Source: Acidobacteriaceae bacterium
GTDB taxonomy: Bacteria > Acidobacteriota > Terriglobia > Terriglobales > Acidobacteriaceae
Length of the DNA stretch: 64,000 bases
NCBI GenBank assembly: GCA_003134995.1
Contig: PLDC01000005.1
Location: 1 to 64,000 of the forward strand
Direction: 5' to 3'
Each line of letters begins with the position of its first letter. The first letter of the stretch is position 1. The position numbers and the translations under genes are program-made. The notes under the pieces were generated by a model. The model was not told the origin of the DNA. It saw only the letters and a program-made list of their open reading frames with translations, and ran no database searches. Shown piece after piece: positions 1 to 9,848 of the stretch.

Positions 1-175
1 ACTACCGTGGCGGCGAACCCTGATCCCATTAGAGTGCCTTGTATTCACAGGCTGTGATGTGGTAGAGACTGAGGGGGTTGGGGGAGTAAGAAGCACAAAT
101 GGAAGTGTTTTGGATGGTAGTCGACTTTAGTTGTTGGCTTCACGCTGGCAGCGTTGTTAGCGAGGTGGGCCGGTC
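1..175. other. Left window edge, no recognisable feature
   Basis: No open frame with a credible start, no RNA fold that I recognise and no repeat was found here. The stretch contains G-rich runs around 70-90. It could be the end of a gene lying outside the window or plain intergenic DNA. Confidence 0.4.
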
Positions 176-724
176 GTGGTGAGAAAGAAGCGTTACCCTC
201 AATCCTCCCCGCCAGCCCCGCAGCGGCGAATCGAGGTTGTCGAGGCGAACAAAAAAGGCGACGGTCTCAGTACGTCCGCCTTTGGAAAATCCAACTCGGC
301 AAGCGGTCTGTGAGACCGACATACGCTACAACTCATTGAAAAGTAACATCTCAAAACGGTTGGAGCACAGGCGGAGAGCATTGAGCGGCGGGTTAGTGAT
401 ATTTTTCGCCAAAGCGGGGGCACGAGACTGGAAGCGAAAATCGCGCCATTGGAAGACGCCGTTGGTCGTGTACCTTCAGGTTCATGGGCAGGGGTGTGTC
501 GTGATGGTCTCGCCCCTTTTTCGTCAGCCAGACCAGGCCGTCCAGTCGAACTATCGCGTCAGAGGCCCCCGCTGTTCATCGGTCACCCCCGACTCTCCGC
601 TGTCCTCGACCTAGCGGGCCGGCTGATTCAATTTGTCGCTACTCTGAATTTTGATTTTCAAGTACACGCTGACCACTTTGCCGACTCGTTTCAAGCTTAT
701 TTGAACACCCTATCCGTCAGTTGA
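176..724 (+). pseudogene. Possible decayed coding region, function unknown
   Basis: One reading frame from a GTG near 176 to a TGA at 724 looks protein-like but is broken by in-frame stops near 310 and 343. The first part is basic and proline-rich. After the second stop comes a heptad-like helical stretch (around QAESIERRVSDIFRQ), then a mixed region ending 15 bases inside the convergent kinase gene. No family was recognised. Alternatives are chance open frames in non-coding DNA or an assembly or sequencing error in a real gene. The conceptual protein matches nothing I know, so this call is weak. Confidence 0.2.
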
Positions 725-1360
725 GTCTTGCACCTCCTCACCCCTGCCGGACTCCACAACAGAGATCTTTTTCAGGATTTGTTGTCGACATGCCGCTTTC
801 GTCTCGGCATCGTGGGCGAAATCATTGGTTTCGCTGTCTATTGAAAGTGTCGGCACCAATTCGCTAGCGATCGCTATCTCCCTATCAATTGCCGTGTTCA
901 GAGAGTGCAAGAACTGGAGCTTAATACCAGACTCCACTCTCCGAGCTCTTGCTTCGATTCTTCGCATCTGGGTTTCTGGGGAACAGCGTAGCTGGATCAA
1001 CAGCGCTGGGGCTGCGCTGTCCGCACGAACACGTTGGTAAACTGCTTCGAAAGCACGGAACTCTCCCGCCTCCAGCGAAACGGCCGAATATGCACGATCC
1101 AGACTATAGGAGAAGTCGCAAACGGTGATGCTTTCACTTCCGTCAAACCTTTGCCGCTTGATCTGATGATAGTGTTGCAGCAGGAACGAGACTTCAGCCT
1201 CGAAGCTGTAGCGGCCTGGCGTTTCGTAAAAGGGCTCCCAGAAAGGCGTAGCGGTGAAGTTTTCCAACACCACCTCCGCGTGTCCCTTCAGAAGATTCGC
1301 CAAGGTCGTCTTGCCCGAGGCGATTCCGCCACAAATCTCAATTCGAAACGGTATGCCCAA
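710..1360 (-). CDS. Deoxynucleoside kinase-like P-loop protein
   Basis: Predicted 216-residue cytosolic kinase of the deoxynucleoside kinase (dNK, dGK/dAK) family, which phosphorylates deoxynucleosides for nucleotide salvage. The N-terminus carries a Walker A loop, GGIASGKTT, right after a short beta strand, as in the family. Further on are a DFSYSLDRAY segment resembling the catalytic/substrate-binding region and an arginine-rich lid-like stretch (RRIEARARRVESG). The length fits the 200-220 residue bacterial dNKs. The start is TTG; the P-loop begins at about residue 10, as expected, so no longer start is needed. It stands alone, next to poorly coding DNA. The exact substrate cannot be read from sequence; a thymidylate or other small P-loop kinase is the alternative. 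Confidence 0.75.
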   Translation of the reverse strand: MGIPFRIEICGGIASGKTTLANLLKGHAEVVLENFTATPFWEPFYETPGRYSFEAEVSFLLQHYHQIKRQRFDGSESITVCDFSYSLDRAYSAVSLEAGEFRAFEAVYQRVRADSAAPALLIQLRCSPETQMRRIEARARRVESGIKLQFLHSLNTAIDREIAIASELVPTLSIDSETNDFAHDAETKAACRQQILKKISVVESGRGEEVQDSTDG

Positions 1361-1678
1361 TGGAACTCATCCTGTTTTGGCCACGCGCCGCGGCCAGATC
1401 CTTGCTCAGTAGTGATGCTGTTTTCGCCTAGTTTTCAACATACCAGCTAAAACCCAGATCTACTGAAATTCCGAACAAAGTCAGCCAAAAGACCGTCCTT
1501 GCGGTTCAGCGGACACAAGGATGCATCGTGGTGGTGCAACGCAATGTGAACGATAGTGAAAAATCCTCTAACGCCTGTGTTTACACCATGCTATCAAGCT
1601 TTCATTGAGGAAAATGAGGTCCTTGTCGTGGTTAGCTTCGTCTGAGACGATGTAGCCCCAGTCGTGCGGGCCCCAGAC
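1361..1678. other. Intergenic stretch without identified feature
   Basis: No supported gene. On the minus strand the frame that continues past the antitoxin pseudogene's stop stays open for about 36 codons (WGPHDWGYIVSDEANHD and onwards). It looks mildly protein-like but has no start codon and no recognised family. It may be a gene remnant associated with the neighbouring broken antitoxin. Confidence 0.3.
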
Positions 1679-1890
1679 CTACGACGCTTTTGATTTCCGG
1701 TTACGCGCTTTCGTCGGAACGGCGGGCTTTGGTGCTTCGGATGGCATAGAGCGTTCGAACATGCTCATGGGAACAATGGCGGCGGCGTCTCTACCGTAGT
1801 AGTGAGAATGGTCGGATCACCATTTTCGGCGCTGTTGACTACCTCGCGAATTGCGAGCCGGAATTCGGAAACCTGCATGCGTCTGACCAT
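1679..1890 (-). pseudogene. Frameshifted Phd/YefM-type antitoxin
   Basis: Conceptual translation from ATG 1890 (or ATG 1878) gives MQVSEFRLAIREVV followed by NSAENGDPTILT, the N-terminal DNA-binding pattern of Phd/YefM antitoxins. The frame then runs into a TGA at 1767-1765. Shifting one base near 1795-1803 restores the expected continuation, YGRDAAAIVPMSMFER, matching the family's 'RHGRPVAVLVPLEEYER' segment, and then a basic tail to a TAG at 1681-1679. The simplest reading is a one-base deletion in a formerly intact gene. No PIN or RelE-like toxin frame was found on either side. The intact homologue-type pair at 58144-58772 gives the comparison. Confidence 0.6.
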
Positions 1891-1933
1891 CGTGCGCGAA
1901 ATTGTACAACATATATGACAAGCACAGATCGTA

Positions 1934-3628
1934 TTAGTTGTGCTGCGCGGTTTGTGAAGCGGGGGCCGAAGTGAGAAGGAAGCTTGCATAGGCCTTCCCG
2001 CCCAGACCATCGATCAGGCCGCTCTTGTTCGGACTGCCCCAACCGCTCGCTAAGTCGTAGCCGATGGTCGCGGAATATCCGTTGCTGCCACTCACGATAT
2101 CGTGAAAGTCCTGGCTGTAAGTGGTGGCGAGCCCGATTGTGTAGATCTTCGGATTGATGAAACCGACTGGACCCAAGCCATTGAACACTGATTGCTGATT
2201 CGTGAGGGCAATATATCCAGCCCACATGGGAGCAGCGAAGCTGGTGCCACCATATTCGTTGGCCGTGCAGGCCTGCTGGTCAGCGCACACGTAGAAGGTG
2301 AAGTCGGAATTTGCCGAGACATCAGGGGTGTTCCGTAAAGTCTGCGAACACGCCGCACACCCGGCGGCCGTCTTGACCTGCCAATACGGAATGGCTATAT
2401 CGTCGGGCGAGATGCCACCGCCGCCACCCTCCCATGCGGTTTCAGAAGCCCACGGACCTGCAGCGCTCTGAGTAGTCAAAGAAGTTCCGCCCACTGCGGT
2501 GAGGTATTGATTGTCCGCAGGCCATACAATCGACTCTGGTGTCCAAGCCCCACTATCGCCAGCCGCTTGAAACAAGCTCTGCCCCTGCGCTTCGAACTCG
2601 GTGAAGTAGGGATCGTCGATCTTCGGATCCGGTGGGAACCATACCCATGAGGAGCTCAACTGATAGTTCAACGGATTCGCGGTCGCCATGGCATTGAAGA
2701 TCGCCGCGTCGCTCGAACCGACATACATCACCAGGCTCGACATTCCGGGAGCCATGCCCAGTGCCTGCGTCATATCGATCGTCTGTTCGGTGTCGTCGCA
2801 GGCTGGATAGACACAGCTGGTGCTGGTTCCGTCTGTCGACAACAACGTGACAGGCACATCATTCACTTGCCCGGCGTTCGTGTAATAGGTGTCGAGATCG
2901 GCCAAATCGGTTCCGGCATACTCGAGCAGTCCGAGCGACTGGCCGGCCCCGGTAAGAACCTGGCCTTCGTAATAAGCCGCGCGCATGTCGCTGCCGCAGA
3001 ACGATGCGGAGGGGCACGAACCCGTCGTGGCGTTGGACTTCACGTTTGGCGTATTCGGGTCGCGCTTCACCAGCGCGGGCTTCGGGATCGAATAATTATC
3101 CAGTCCCGTAACGTGCCACAACTGCACCGGCAGATCGACCGTTGGCTCGCGGTCTGGGGCGTAGAAGGTACGCGCTTCGGTGGGATGCTGATAGACGCCG
3201 AGGCTGACATGGAACGCCTTCTCAATCGTGGCCGCCGAACCGACGACATCCAGGTTCACGCGATTGCGCGAAGTGGCAACCACCTTGAATCCGTTTTCTC
3301 TCGCCCACTGCATCACGCTCTCATAATCGGCTGCAGCGGGACCATATTTCTCGGTGAACTGACCAACGCTTAAGAACTGGTGATAAGTCGCGCTGGAGGG
3401 ATCGTAGACGTCCTTTAAGAAGCTCTGCAGCCCCGATTGATTGCGGAGCGGGAGCACCAGCACGATGCGCATAGATTGGTTTGCGGGAAGACGCCCGATC
3501 AACGGCGCCTTGCCATTCAGCGTGACCTCACGCGTATGGCGGGTCAGCAGTGGCAGCGATTCGGCAAGGCACACGTTGATCGCCAACGCAGCGAATGCCA
3601 GAAGAGACACAGCGAATCTTCGAATCAT
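1934..3628 (-). CDS. Sedolisin-family (S53) secreted serine protease
   Basis: A 564-residue pro-kumamolisin-type peptidase acting outside the cell or in the periplasm, normally active at acid pH. Residues 1-23 are a signal peptide. Residues about 25-190 are the activation propeptide (Pro-kuma_activ), including YHQFLSVGQFTEKYGP. The catalytic domain shows E281 and D285 in the ExxxD motif, the oxyanion D358 (QAAGDSG) and the nucleophile S463 in GGTSFAAP. The C-terminal calcium site is visible as DFHDIVSG and GYDLASGWGSP. ATG 3628 was chosen over the longer TTG frame because it gives an immediate signal peptide and has an AGGAG Shine-Dalgarno about 8 bases upstream. The length suits the family. 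Four cysteines near 423-454 may form disulphides. Confidence 0.92.
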   Translation of the reverse strand: MIRRFAVSLLAFAALAINVCLAESLPLLTRHTREVTLNGKAPLIGRLPANQSMRIVLVLPLRNQSGLQSFLKDVYDPSSATYHQFLSVGQFTEKYGPAAADYESVMQWARENGFKVVATSRNRVNLDVVGSAATIEKAFHVSLGVYQHPTEARTFYAPDREPTVDLPVQLWHVTGLDNYSIPKPALVKRDPNTPNVKSNATTGSCPSASFCGSDMRAAYYEGQVLTGAGQSLGLLEYAGTDLADLDTYYTNAGQVNDVPVTLLSTDGTSTSCVYPACDDTEQTIDMTQALGMAPGMSSLVMYVGSSDAAIFNAMATANPLNYQLSSSWVWFPPDPKIDDPYFTEFEAQGQSLFQAAGDSGAWTPESIVWPADNQYLTAVGGTSLTTQSAAGPWASETAWEGGGGGISPDDIAIPYWQVKTAAGCAACSQTLRNTPDVSANSDFTFYVCADQQACTANEYGGTSFAAPMWAGYIALTNQQSVFNGLGPVGFINPKIYTIGLATTYSQDFHDIVSGSNGYSATIGYDLASGWGSPNKSGLIDGLGGKAYASFLLTSAPASQTAQHN

Positions 3629-4092
3629 TTTCTTTCTCCTCCGTTGGTCTTGTGACCAGAATTTCGTGACTTGGCTTTCATGAATCGATCTGGGTGATTC
3701 GGTTTTCGTGAGTGGGCGGTTTGCGCAAGGTCTTCCGTGCTCGCCGCAACCCTTTCGGGGGAATTTGTAGAGGAATCGGAACACGGCGACGACTCTACAC
3801 CTCGCGCCGCAACCTGAATTGTGTGAAAGAAATTTCATACTTTTGGGACTGAAGCACGGAGGAGGATTCAAGGTTCGGTCGGCGGATCGTCTTTTGTTGT
3901 CTCGCTACCGCTCCACTCAAAACTGTCGGCTTTTGATATCCCGCCCCAATCAGTTGTTCCGGTCGAGGAGTTGTAAGCATGACGGGTGAGTGCCGGGGGA
4001 TCGTATTCGAGACTGCGAATGCATTCGCTACAACAGCCGGCGCAATCCCCCTTACCCATTGCTTTCGCGAGGGGCCAGTCCGACTGAGGCCA
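3629..4092. other. Intergenic region between protease and GH2 genes
   Basis: Apart from the protease ribosome-binding site next to 3628, I see no gene, terminator hairpin with a T-run or clear promoter. Small open frames on both strands lack ribosome-binding sites and family resemblance. Confidence 0.4.
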
Positions 4093-6813
4093 CTATTCTA
4101 CGTTCCAGCCGCTGACTTCTACAGTCGCTTTAGACGTTCCCAGGTCATTCGTGCGATAGGTAGCGGTTACTTCGCGCTTCTCGCCGGGAAGGAGAGAGAT
4201 GTAATTGTCTTCCCACACGACTGGCAGGATATCTTCGCCCTCGACGCCTTTGGTGACCTTGAGGCGGACGAAGAATGCCAAACTCTTGCTTGGATTTTCC
4301 AGCGTTATGTGGGTGCTGGATTCTTCGCCTTTGTTCTCGGTGCGGTGGGTAACGATAAGCTTCACCTTTGGAAGATGTGCTAGCGCGGTGTAGTCGGCGA
4401 AGGATTCGGTTGGGGTCATCCACCAGGTGGACTTTGCCCAGTCAAGAGTTTCGGGCTTGGTGGAGAGCCAGTAGAAATTGGAGCCTAGTATTGCGCCGGT
4501 GGGGTCAGTGAGTTGCAGAGCTACGAAGTACGTGGGGCTTAGGCCATCGATTTCGGGCAACGTGAATATTTTAGCTGTGCTGTCGGCGGGCGCGTCGAGC
4601 GTGTCCTCGCGCGAAAACTTCTCCGTCATATCCAGGTTGTAAATCTTCGTTGTGAGCTTCAAGCCTTTGCTATCTGCATACTGGCTGCTCACCACCCAGA
4701 TGGATTTATCGTCGTAGCCATAGACCGGGTGCAGCGCTTCAAGGGCGCGCTTAGCGCCGAAGTAGCCGCCGGCCGCGCGCAGGTAATAGTCGTAGAGATG
4801 CCAGATCATCGACGGCCAGGCGTTGTTCAGCATCCACTGGATCACCCCTGTCGACTGGTACTTGTTGCGGCTGTAGGCTTCGTACATGGCCCGCACACCT
4901 TCATAGGTTTGCAGTTGCGATTTGACGGCGAAATCTTCCGCGCTATTGGATTTCCCGTAGCGTTTCGCAAGCGCATCGCTGAAGACGTGGATGGTTTTGA
5001 ATTCTCCGCCGCCGGCGTGGTAGTTCCATACTTCATCGATCGGCCACATGTGATCTTTACCCACCATGGCGCGAATACTTTCTATGGGCGGGACGGCTGG
5101 TCCCATGCTGGTTTCTGTGTTGAAGCCGTAGGCGCCGCCGCAGCCTCCGGGATTGCACTGCTTGCGGCCAGTCTGGCCTTGCGGAGTGTCTTGCTCCCAG
5201 TAGCTGGGGGCAACGTATTCGTACGGTCCCGTCATTTTCACGCCACTGTTTCCTGTAACTTTCGTGGCGGCGCCTGTGGCCGAAGAGACCACGGGATTCG
5301 GCCATAGAAGCTGCTTTTCAATATCTAGATACATTTGCTCGACTTTGGGCGGGGGCGGATTATCACTGCCGTTCAACCACGCAATCAAACTGGGATGACT
5401 GCGCAGGCGATAGATCTGATCGCGCAGGGATTGCTGCGCGATGGAAAAATCCTGCGGCTTCCAATGGTTCCAGCGTTCCCAGAAATCGCAGCAGCACCAG
5501 CCCGCCATCACCAGAATTCCTTCATGGTCGGCTAGATCGAAAAACTCCTCGGTTTCGAGTTTCCCTTCGAGGCGAACTGTATTGAGTCCCATATCGCGCA
5601 CGTAACGAAATTCATCGTGGAGGCGCTGCGAATTTTCGCGAAGCATCAGGTCGGGGGTCCAACCGCCACCGCGGATGAGGATGCTCTTGCCATTGATATG
5701 GAAGGCGCGTCCGCCGCCGGCGTTTATTTCAGAAGTTACCTCGCGGATGCCGAACTCGGTTTGGGAAATGTCGCTGACTGCGTCGTTGACCTCGAATGCC
5801 ATGTTCAGTGAATAGAGATTCGGCTTGCCCATCTGCGCGGGCCACCAAAGGCGCGGGTTTGCGAGGATCAGCTGCGGGAATTTGTCGGGCGTGAAGGTCA
5901 CGTCCTTCGATTCGTTCGCCGCGAGTTCCACTTCCTGCTGGAACCTCGCGCCCTCAATTTCACCGATAAGCTTTCCCCTCACTTGCTTGCCGGTTCCGTT
6001 CTTCAATTGCGCAGTGACGGTGAGCTGCGCGGAATCAGCGGCGGGAAGGTTCAGCTTCGAAACAACCGTGGCATAGCGCAGCGCAACCGGGCCGCTGGTG
6101 GTGAGGTAGACTTCGCGCCACAGGCCCATGTTTTTGTCCGGAGGCGCGGGATTCCAATCAACGAAGGTGATGGCGAGATCGCTTTGCGTGGGGGCGAAAA
6201 CCTGCACTGCGAGAACGTTTTCGCCGCCCGGTTTCAGAGCTCCGGTAACGTTCAATTCATAGGTGCGCCAGGCTCCTGCCACATCGTTGGAGTTCGCAAT
6301 CTGCTTGCCGTTGAGCCAAACATTAGCGCCGTAGTTGATTCCTTGAAAGTTCAGCCAGACGGTTTTTCCAGCGTAGGAAGCAGGCACCGCAAATTGCTTG
6401 CGAAACCACCACGAGACCGCATAGGGACTATCGCGCGGCATGGCAATGTCGGAGAAATTTGCGCCGACGGGGTACTTCACCCCGGGGAATTGGCGCAGAT
6501 TCGTGGCGAAGAATGGGTCGGGCAGGGTCTTGTCTTTTACCAAAGCCGCGACGACAGTGGTAGGAACACTCGCGCTGTGCCATCCCTCCGGAACGAAGGC
6601 GGCCGCAGAGACTACCTCGCCTTTCGCCTTGACCTTGGCGGAAGATTGCAGCGTCCAATCGTCGCGAAGCACGAGCTTCTCATTCGATGTGATTTGGCTC
6701 GATGCGTTTGAGACCGCCGGGTTAGCAGCCGAGAGACAGGGCACGAGAATTGAAATCACAAACAAATGCGCGAACAAGTGCAGGAAGAAAACCAGCCGTT
6801 TTGAGGGATTCAT
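4093..6813 (-). CDS. Exo-beta-D-glucosaminidase-like GH2 glycoside hydrolase
   Basis: A 906-residue secreted enzyme of glycoside hydrolase family 2, closest in motifs to exo-beta-D-glucosaminidase (CsxA type), which removes glucosamine from the non-reducing end of chitosan oligosaccharides. A signal peptide covers residues 1-30. A jelly-roll sugar-binding domain, an Ig-like domain and the TIM barrel follow. The diagnostic acid/base motif is GSDN with Asp near residue 484, where most GH2 enzymes have NE. The nucleophile Glu is near 567 in FNTETS. The AGWCCCDFWE stretch also matches the CsxA-like subfamily. ATG 6813 places the signal peptide at the N-terminus; the longer frame adds 19 residues without one. 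Mannosidase-type GH2 is the alternative, but GSDN argues against it. Confidence 0.85.
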   Translation of the reverse strand: MNPSKRLVFFLHLFAHLFVISILVPCLSAANPAVSNASSQITSNEKLVLRDDWTLQSSAKVKAKGEVVSAAAFVPEGWHSASVPTTVVAALVKDKTLPDPFFATNLRQFPGVKYPVGANFSDIAMPRDSPYAVSWWFRKQFAVPASYAGKTVWLNFQGINYGANVWLNGKQIANSNDVAGAWRTYELNVTGALKPGGENVLAVQVFAPTQSDLAITFVDWNPAPPDKNMGLWREVYLTTSGPVALRYATVVSKLNLPAADSAQLTVTAQLKNGTGKQVRGKLIGEIEGARFQQEVELAANESKDVTFTPDKFPQLILANPRLWWPAQMGKPNLYSLNMAFEVNDAVSDISQTEFGIREVTSEINAGGGRAFHINGKSILIRGGGWTPDLMLRENSQRLHDEFRYVRDMGLNTVRLEGKLETEEFFDLADHEGILVMAGWCCCDFWERWNHWKPQDFSIAQQSLRDQIYRLRSHPSLIAWLNGSDNPPPPKVEQMYLDIEKQLLWPNPVVSSATGAATKVTGNSGVKMTGPYEYVAPSYWEQDTPQGQTGRKQCNPGGCGGAYGFNTETSMGPAVPPIESIRAMVGKDHMWPIDEVWNYHAGGGEFKTIHVFSDALAKRYGKSNSAEDFAVKSQLQTYEGVRAMYEAYSRNKYQSTGVIQWMLNNAWPSMIWHLYDYYLRAAGGYFGAKRALEALHPVYGYDDKSIWVVSSQYADSKGLKLTTKIYNLDMTEKFSREDTLDAPADSTAKIFTLPEIDGLSPTYFVALQLTDPTGAILGSNFYWLSTKPETLDWAKSTWWMTPTESFADYTALAHLPKVKLIVTHRTENKGEESSTHITLENPSKSLAFFVRLKVTKGVEGEDILPVVWEDNYISLLPGEKREVTATYRTNDLGTSKATVEVSGWNVE

Positions 6814-6909
6814 TTTGCTCTGTCTCAGGATGTATTCCGCCGATTCGGATCGGACTGATATGGATATCACTTCTATTGATGCGTTTCAATGGAATCGCGT
6901 GCGAACTGT

Positions 6910-8682
6910 TCAGACTCCCACGACAGTCTGCGTGCCACCGTATTTCTGGAAAACGGAGTCGCGGGAGATCACGCCCTCGAGTCGACGAGAGTCAGCACGG
7001 TTGACGACAGGAACGAGAGGATAAACATTCACATAGCGGAGCGCGGAATCGAGCGGAAGATCAGGGTAAAGACTGGGCACTGACTGCGGGGGAAGAACTG
7101 AGCCGAGCGTGAGTTCGCCCTTACCTTCCTGAAACAGGCGCTGAAGTTGCTCGCGGCTGATCGTGCTCCAACCGGCAGGATGTAGACGCACCAGAAAAAT
7201 AGAGTCGGCGGAATCCTGGATGCGGTGCGCGTTGGCATCGACGTAGTCTTGCGCGCTAAGGATCGTTGCGGGGACCGGGAGCATGGCGTCTTCGACGCGG
7301 AGAATGGTTTCTTCGCGCTCCTCTTCGAGCGAAGGCAAAATTAGTCCGTCCTGCCGGGTGAGCAGGTCGAAGATGGGAATGCTCTGCAGGCCGCGCGATA
7401 CAAGGTAAGAAAAAGTGTTGGCGACGATGACGGGGACGATGATCTCGTAATTGCCGCTGACTTCGAGAACCATGAAAACAGAGGTCATCGGCACGCGAAG
7501 AAAACCGGCAAAGAGCACGCCCATGCCGACCAGGACATAGGTTCCGGTTGATCCGGTGAGGTTATGAAATAAGATGCGCTCAATGTCGCCGACGGCACCT
7601 CCGAGCATGGCCCCAATGAAGAGAGTAGGCGCGAACATTCCGCCGGGAGTTCCGCTCACGAAAGAAATGGTCGTGGCAATAATCTTCAAGATGGCGAGTA
7701 TGGCCAGGATCTTCCACGCGAACTGGCCATGCATGGCCTGATCCATGGCGTCGTAGCCGGCGCCCATGACTTGGGGAAATCCCAGAAAACCAATGAGGCC
7801 GACCACGAGTCCCGCGAATGCGGGCTGGAAATATTGTGTCCAGCGCGGCAGAGCTTTCAGACGGGGACGAAGGTAGCCGATTGACTTAGCGAAGATGACA
7901 GAGGCGAGACCGCCCACAATGCCGAGAACAGCATAGGCGATGAGTTCGGTAGGACGCTTGAAAGTGGTGACAGGAATGCGAAACAGCGGTTCGCTGCCGA
8001 GAAACCAACGCACGATCACGACGCTGGAAACAGCGGATAAGACAACGGAACCAAGGATGCCGGCGCTCCAGCGTCCAATCACCTCTTCAATCACGAAGAG
8101 GACCGCGGAGATCGGCGCGTTGAAGGCTGCCGCCAGCCCCGCGGCCGCGCCAACTGGGGCCATGAGACGCAGTTTTTCGCGGGAGATATGCAGCCAGCGT
8201 CCCAGGGCAGAGGCGATGCTGGCTCCGATCTGGAGCGAAGGATCTTCGGGCCCGAGCGATTGACCAGAGCCGATGGCAATCGCGGCGCAGATAAATTTTC
8301 CGACGGCCGTGCGAAACGGAATGACGCCGTTGAAGATATAGAGCGCGGCCTTGGTCTGGTTGACGCCGCTGCCGCGGATCCCCGGAAACAGATGCAACAC
8401 GAGCGCGGCTACGACCAGGCCCGCGAGCGCGGGCACGGCGATCAGCCGCCAGCTGTGAGCTTGCGCGAGCGGACCGAGCAGGGCCAGGTGCATCCAGTCA
8501 ATCGCCAGACGAAAGCAGACCACGGCCAAGCCGGAAAAAATTCCGATAAAGACCGAGAGAATGAGAAAGAATACTTCTTCATGGAAGGCGCCTTCGAGAG
8601 TGGAAAACAAGCGCCGGGGAATACGGAAGCGCACGACCGAAGGGTGCGGAGCTGCGAGCGGTGGACTTGCAGGAGTGCTCAT
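6910..8682 (-). CDS. ClC-type chloride channel/transporter with degenerate CBS tail
   Basis: A 590-residue inner-membrane ClC protein. Residues about 35-430 contain the many membrane helices. The anion-pathway motifs are GIRGSGVN (101-108), GSGQSLGPEDPS (138-149) with the gating glutamate at 146, and an EE pair at 199-200 in the position of the internal proton-transfer glutamate of H+/Cl- antiporters. GTPGGMFAPTLFIGA is the expected later motif. The last 130 residues resemble a pair of weakly conserved CBS domains. ATG 8682 overlaps the stop of the upstream TPR gene as ATGA, so the two are translationally coupled. Whether it is a channel or an antiporter cannot be settled; the EE pair favours exchange. 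Confidence 0.9.
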   Translation of the reverse strand: MSTPASPPLAAPHPSVVRFRIPRRLFSTLEGAFHEEVFFLILSVFIGIFSGLAVVCFRLAIDWMHLALLGPLAQAHSWRLIAVPALAGLVVAALVLHLFPGIRGSGVNQTKAALYIFNGVIPFRTAVGKFICAAIAIGSGQSLGPEDPSLQIGASIASALGRWLHISREKLRLMAPVGAAAGLAAAFNAPISAVLFVIEEVIGRWSAGILGSVVLSAVSSVVIVRWFLGSEPLFRIPVTTFKRPTELIAYAVLGIVGGLASVIFAKSIGYLRPRLKALPRWTQYFQPAFAGLVVGLIGFLGFPQVMGAGYDAMDQAMHGQFAWKILAILAILKIIATTISFVSGTPGGMFAPTLFIGAMLGGAVGDIERILFHNLTGSTGTYVLVGMGVLFAGFLRVPMTSVFMVLEVSGNYEIIVPVIVANTFSYLVSRGLQSIPIFDLLTRQDGLILPSLEEEREETILRVEDAMLPVPATILSAQDYVDANAHRIQDSADSIFLVRLHPAGWSTISREQLQRLFQEGKGELTLGSVLPPQSVPSLYPDLPLDSALRYVNVYPLVPVVNRADSRRLEGVISRDSVFQKYGGTQTVVGV

Positions 8683-9848
8683 CGGCTTGCGGCCTCGCGC
8701 TTTTCGGAGATCAACAGCAGTGCGAGGTCGAGGCCTTGCGGCATTCCACAAATGTCTTTAGTCTGCTGCTCGGTTTGGAAAACCACGTCCATGATTGTGT
8801 CCGGAAGATCAGTTTCTGCGGGAGAGTGCAAGCGGGCTAGATTTGGCTGAATGTCTGTCAGACGGGACTCCAGGCTGGAAAGTGGAGATGCAGTAACGGT
8901 CGCGGGAACTTTCAGGTCCACGCCGGTTTGCTGGGCGCACTCGGCGAGGCGTTTTTCAGCCTGGGACAGGGCGGCCGTAATGCGCCGGTTGCGTTCAGCA
9001 TCGGAAATGTGGCTTTGGAAAGGATTGGCGCGGAGAATCAAATCGGTCGTTGCAAGCAGCTCGCGCGACTCGCCATCCTGCGAATTTGCTTTCACCGCAG
9101 CCTCCAGATAACGTTGGGCGGTGGCGTAGTTTCCCGTGCGATAGGCGGCCTGGCCGGCTCCGGCGAGGGCGGAGGAGTTCGCGGGATTAAGGCGCAGAAC
9201 TTCTTCATACTGGGCGAGCGCGTTGGGATAGTCCTGAGCCTGCTCGAACAATTGCGCGGCCTGAAGATGCGCGGCGGCATCGGATGGCAACGACGTTGCC
9301 AGGGCCATCATTTCCGATTCAGCTTTATCCGGCACACCTTGCTTGAGCAGAAACTGGATGAGTTCGATGCGGGCTTTGTTGCGATTGGCGTCGGGATCGG
9401 ACTTCCACTCTCCGTACATCGCGTTGTGATAATAACGAGTGGCATCTTCGATGGAACCGCGGTGGGCTTCGACGCGAGCCAGAGCTAAATTTACGGCGGC
9501 ATCCTGCGGAGCACGCTGCCACAGTGCAATGAGATAGGACTCGGCTTCGTCGAGAAGCCTTGGATCGTTGCTGTCACGCAGGGCTCGAGCCAGGCTGAGC
9601 TGATACTGCGAGTTCGTGGGTTCGCACGTGAGGGCGGCGCGAAACGCGGCTATGGCGTCGACATACCGGCCGGCGCTCGCATCGGCGAGACCTTGCGCAT
9701 AGAGCTTGCGTCCGCGTGCCTGTTGATTAGCGTTGAAGCGGACGACGAGATGGCTGACCGCGGCGAACGAGACGGCGGCGGCGAGCGTCAGGATAAGCAG
9801 TATGAGAGGCGCGGAACGCGGAACGAATTTAGGGAGCGTCCATGACAT
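8679..9848 (-). CDS. Membrane-anchored TPR protein
   Basis: A 389-residue protein with one N-terminal membrane helix (about 12-34) and then tandem tetratricopeptide repeats, for example AQGLADASAGRYVDAIAAF and ALAQYEEVLRLNPANSSAL, to about residue 265. The remaining region is less regular and contains two cysteines (CAQQ, DICG). TPRs act as protein-binding scaffolds; a partner is unknown. It is co-transcribed and overlaps by four bases with the ClC gene, suggesting an assembly or regulatory role for that transporter, which is inference only. ATG 9848 was preferred over the frame's first codon, four residues upstream, but either is possible. Confidence 0.8.
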   Translation of the reverse strand: MSWTLPKFVPRSAPLILLILTLAAAVSFAAVSHLVVRFNANQQARGRKLYAQGLADASAGRYVDAIAAFRAALTCEPTNSQYQLSLARALRDSNDPRLLDEAESYLIALWQRAPQDAAVNLALARVEAHRGSIEDATRYYHNAMYGEWKSDPDANRNKARIELIQFLLKQGVPDKAESEMMALATSLPSDAAAHLQAAQLFEQAQDYPNALAQYEEVLRLNPANSSALAGAGQAAYRTGNYATAQRYLEAAVKANSQDGESRELLATTDLILRANPFQSHISDAERNRRITAALSQAEKRLAECAQQTGVDLKVPATVTASPLSSLESRLTDIQPNLARLHSPAETDLPDTIMDVVFQTEQQTKDICGMPQGLDLALLLISEKREAASR

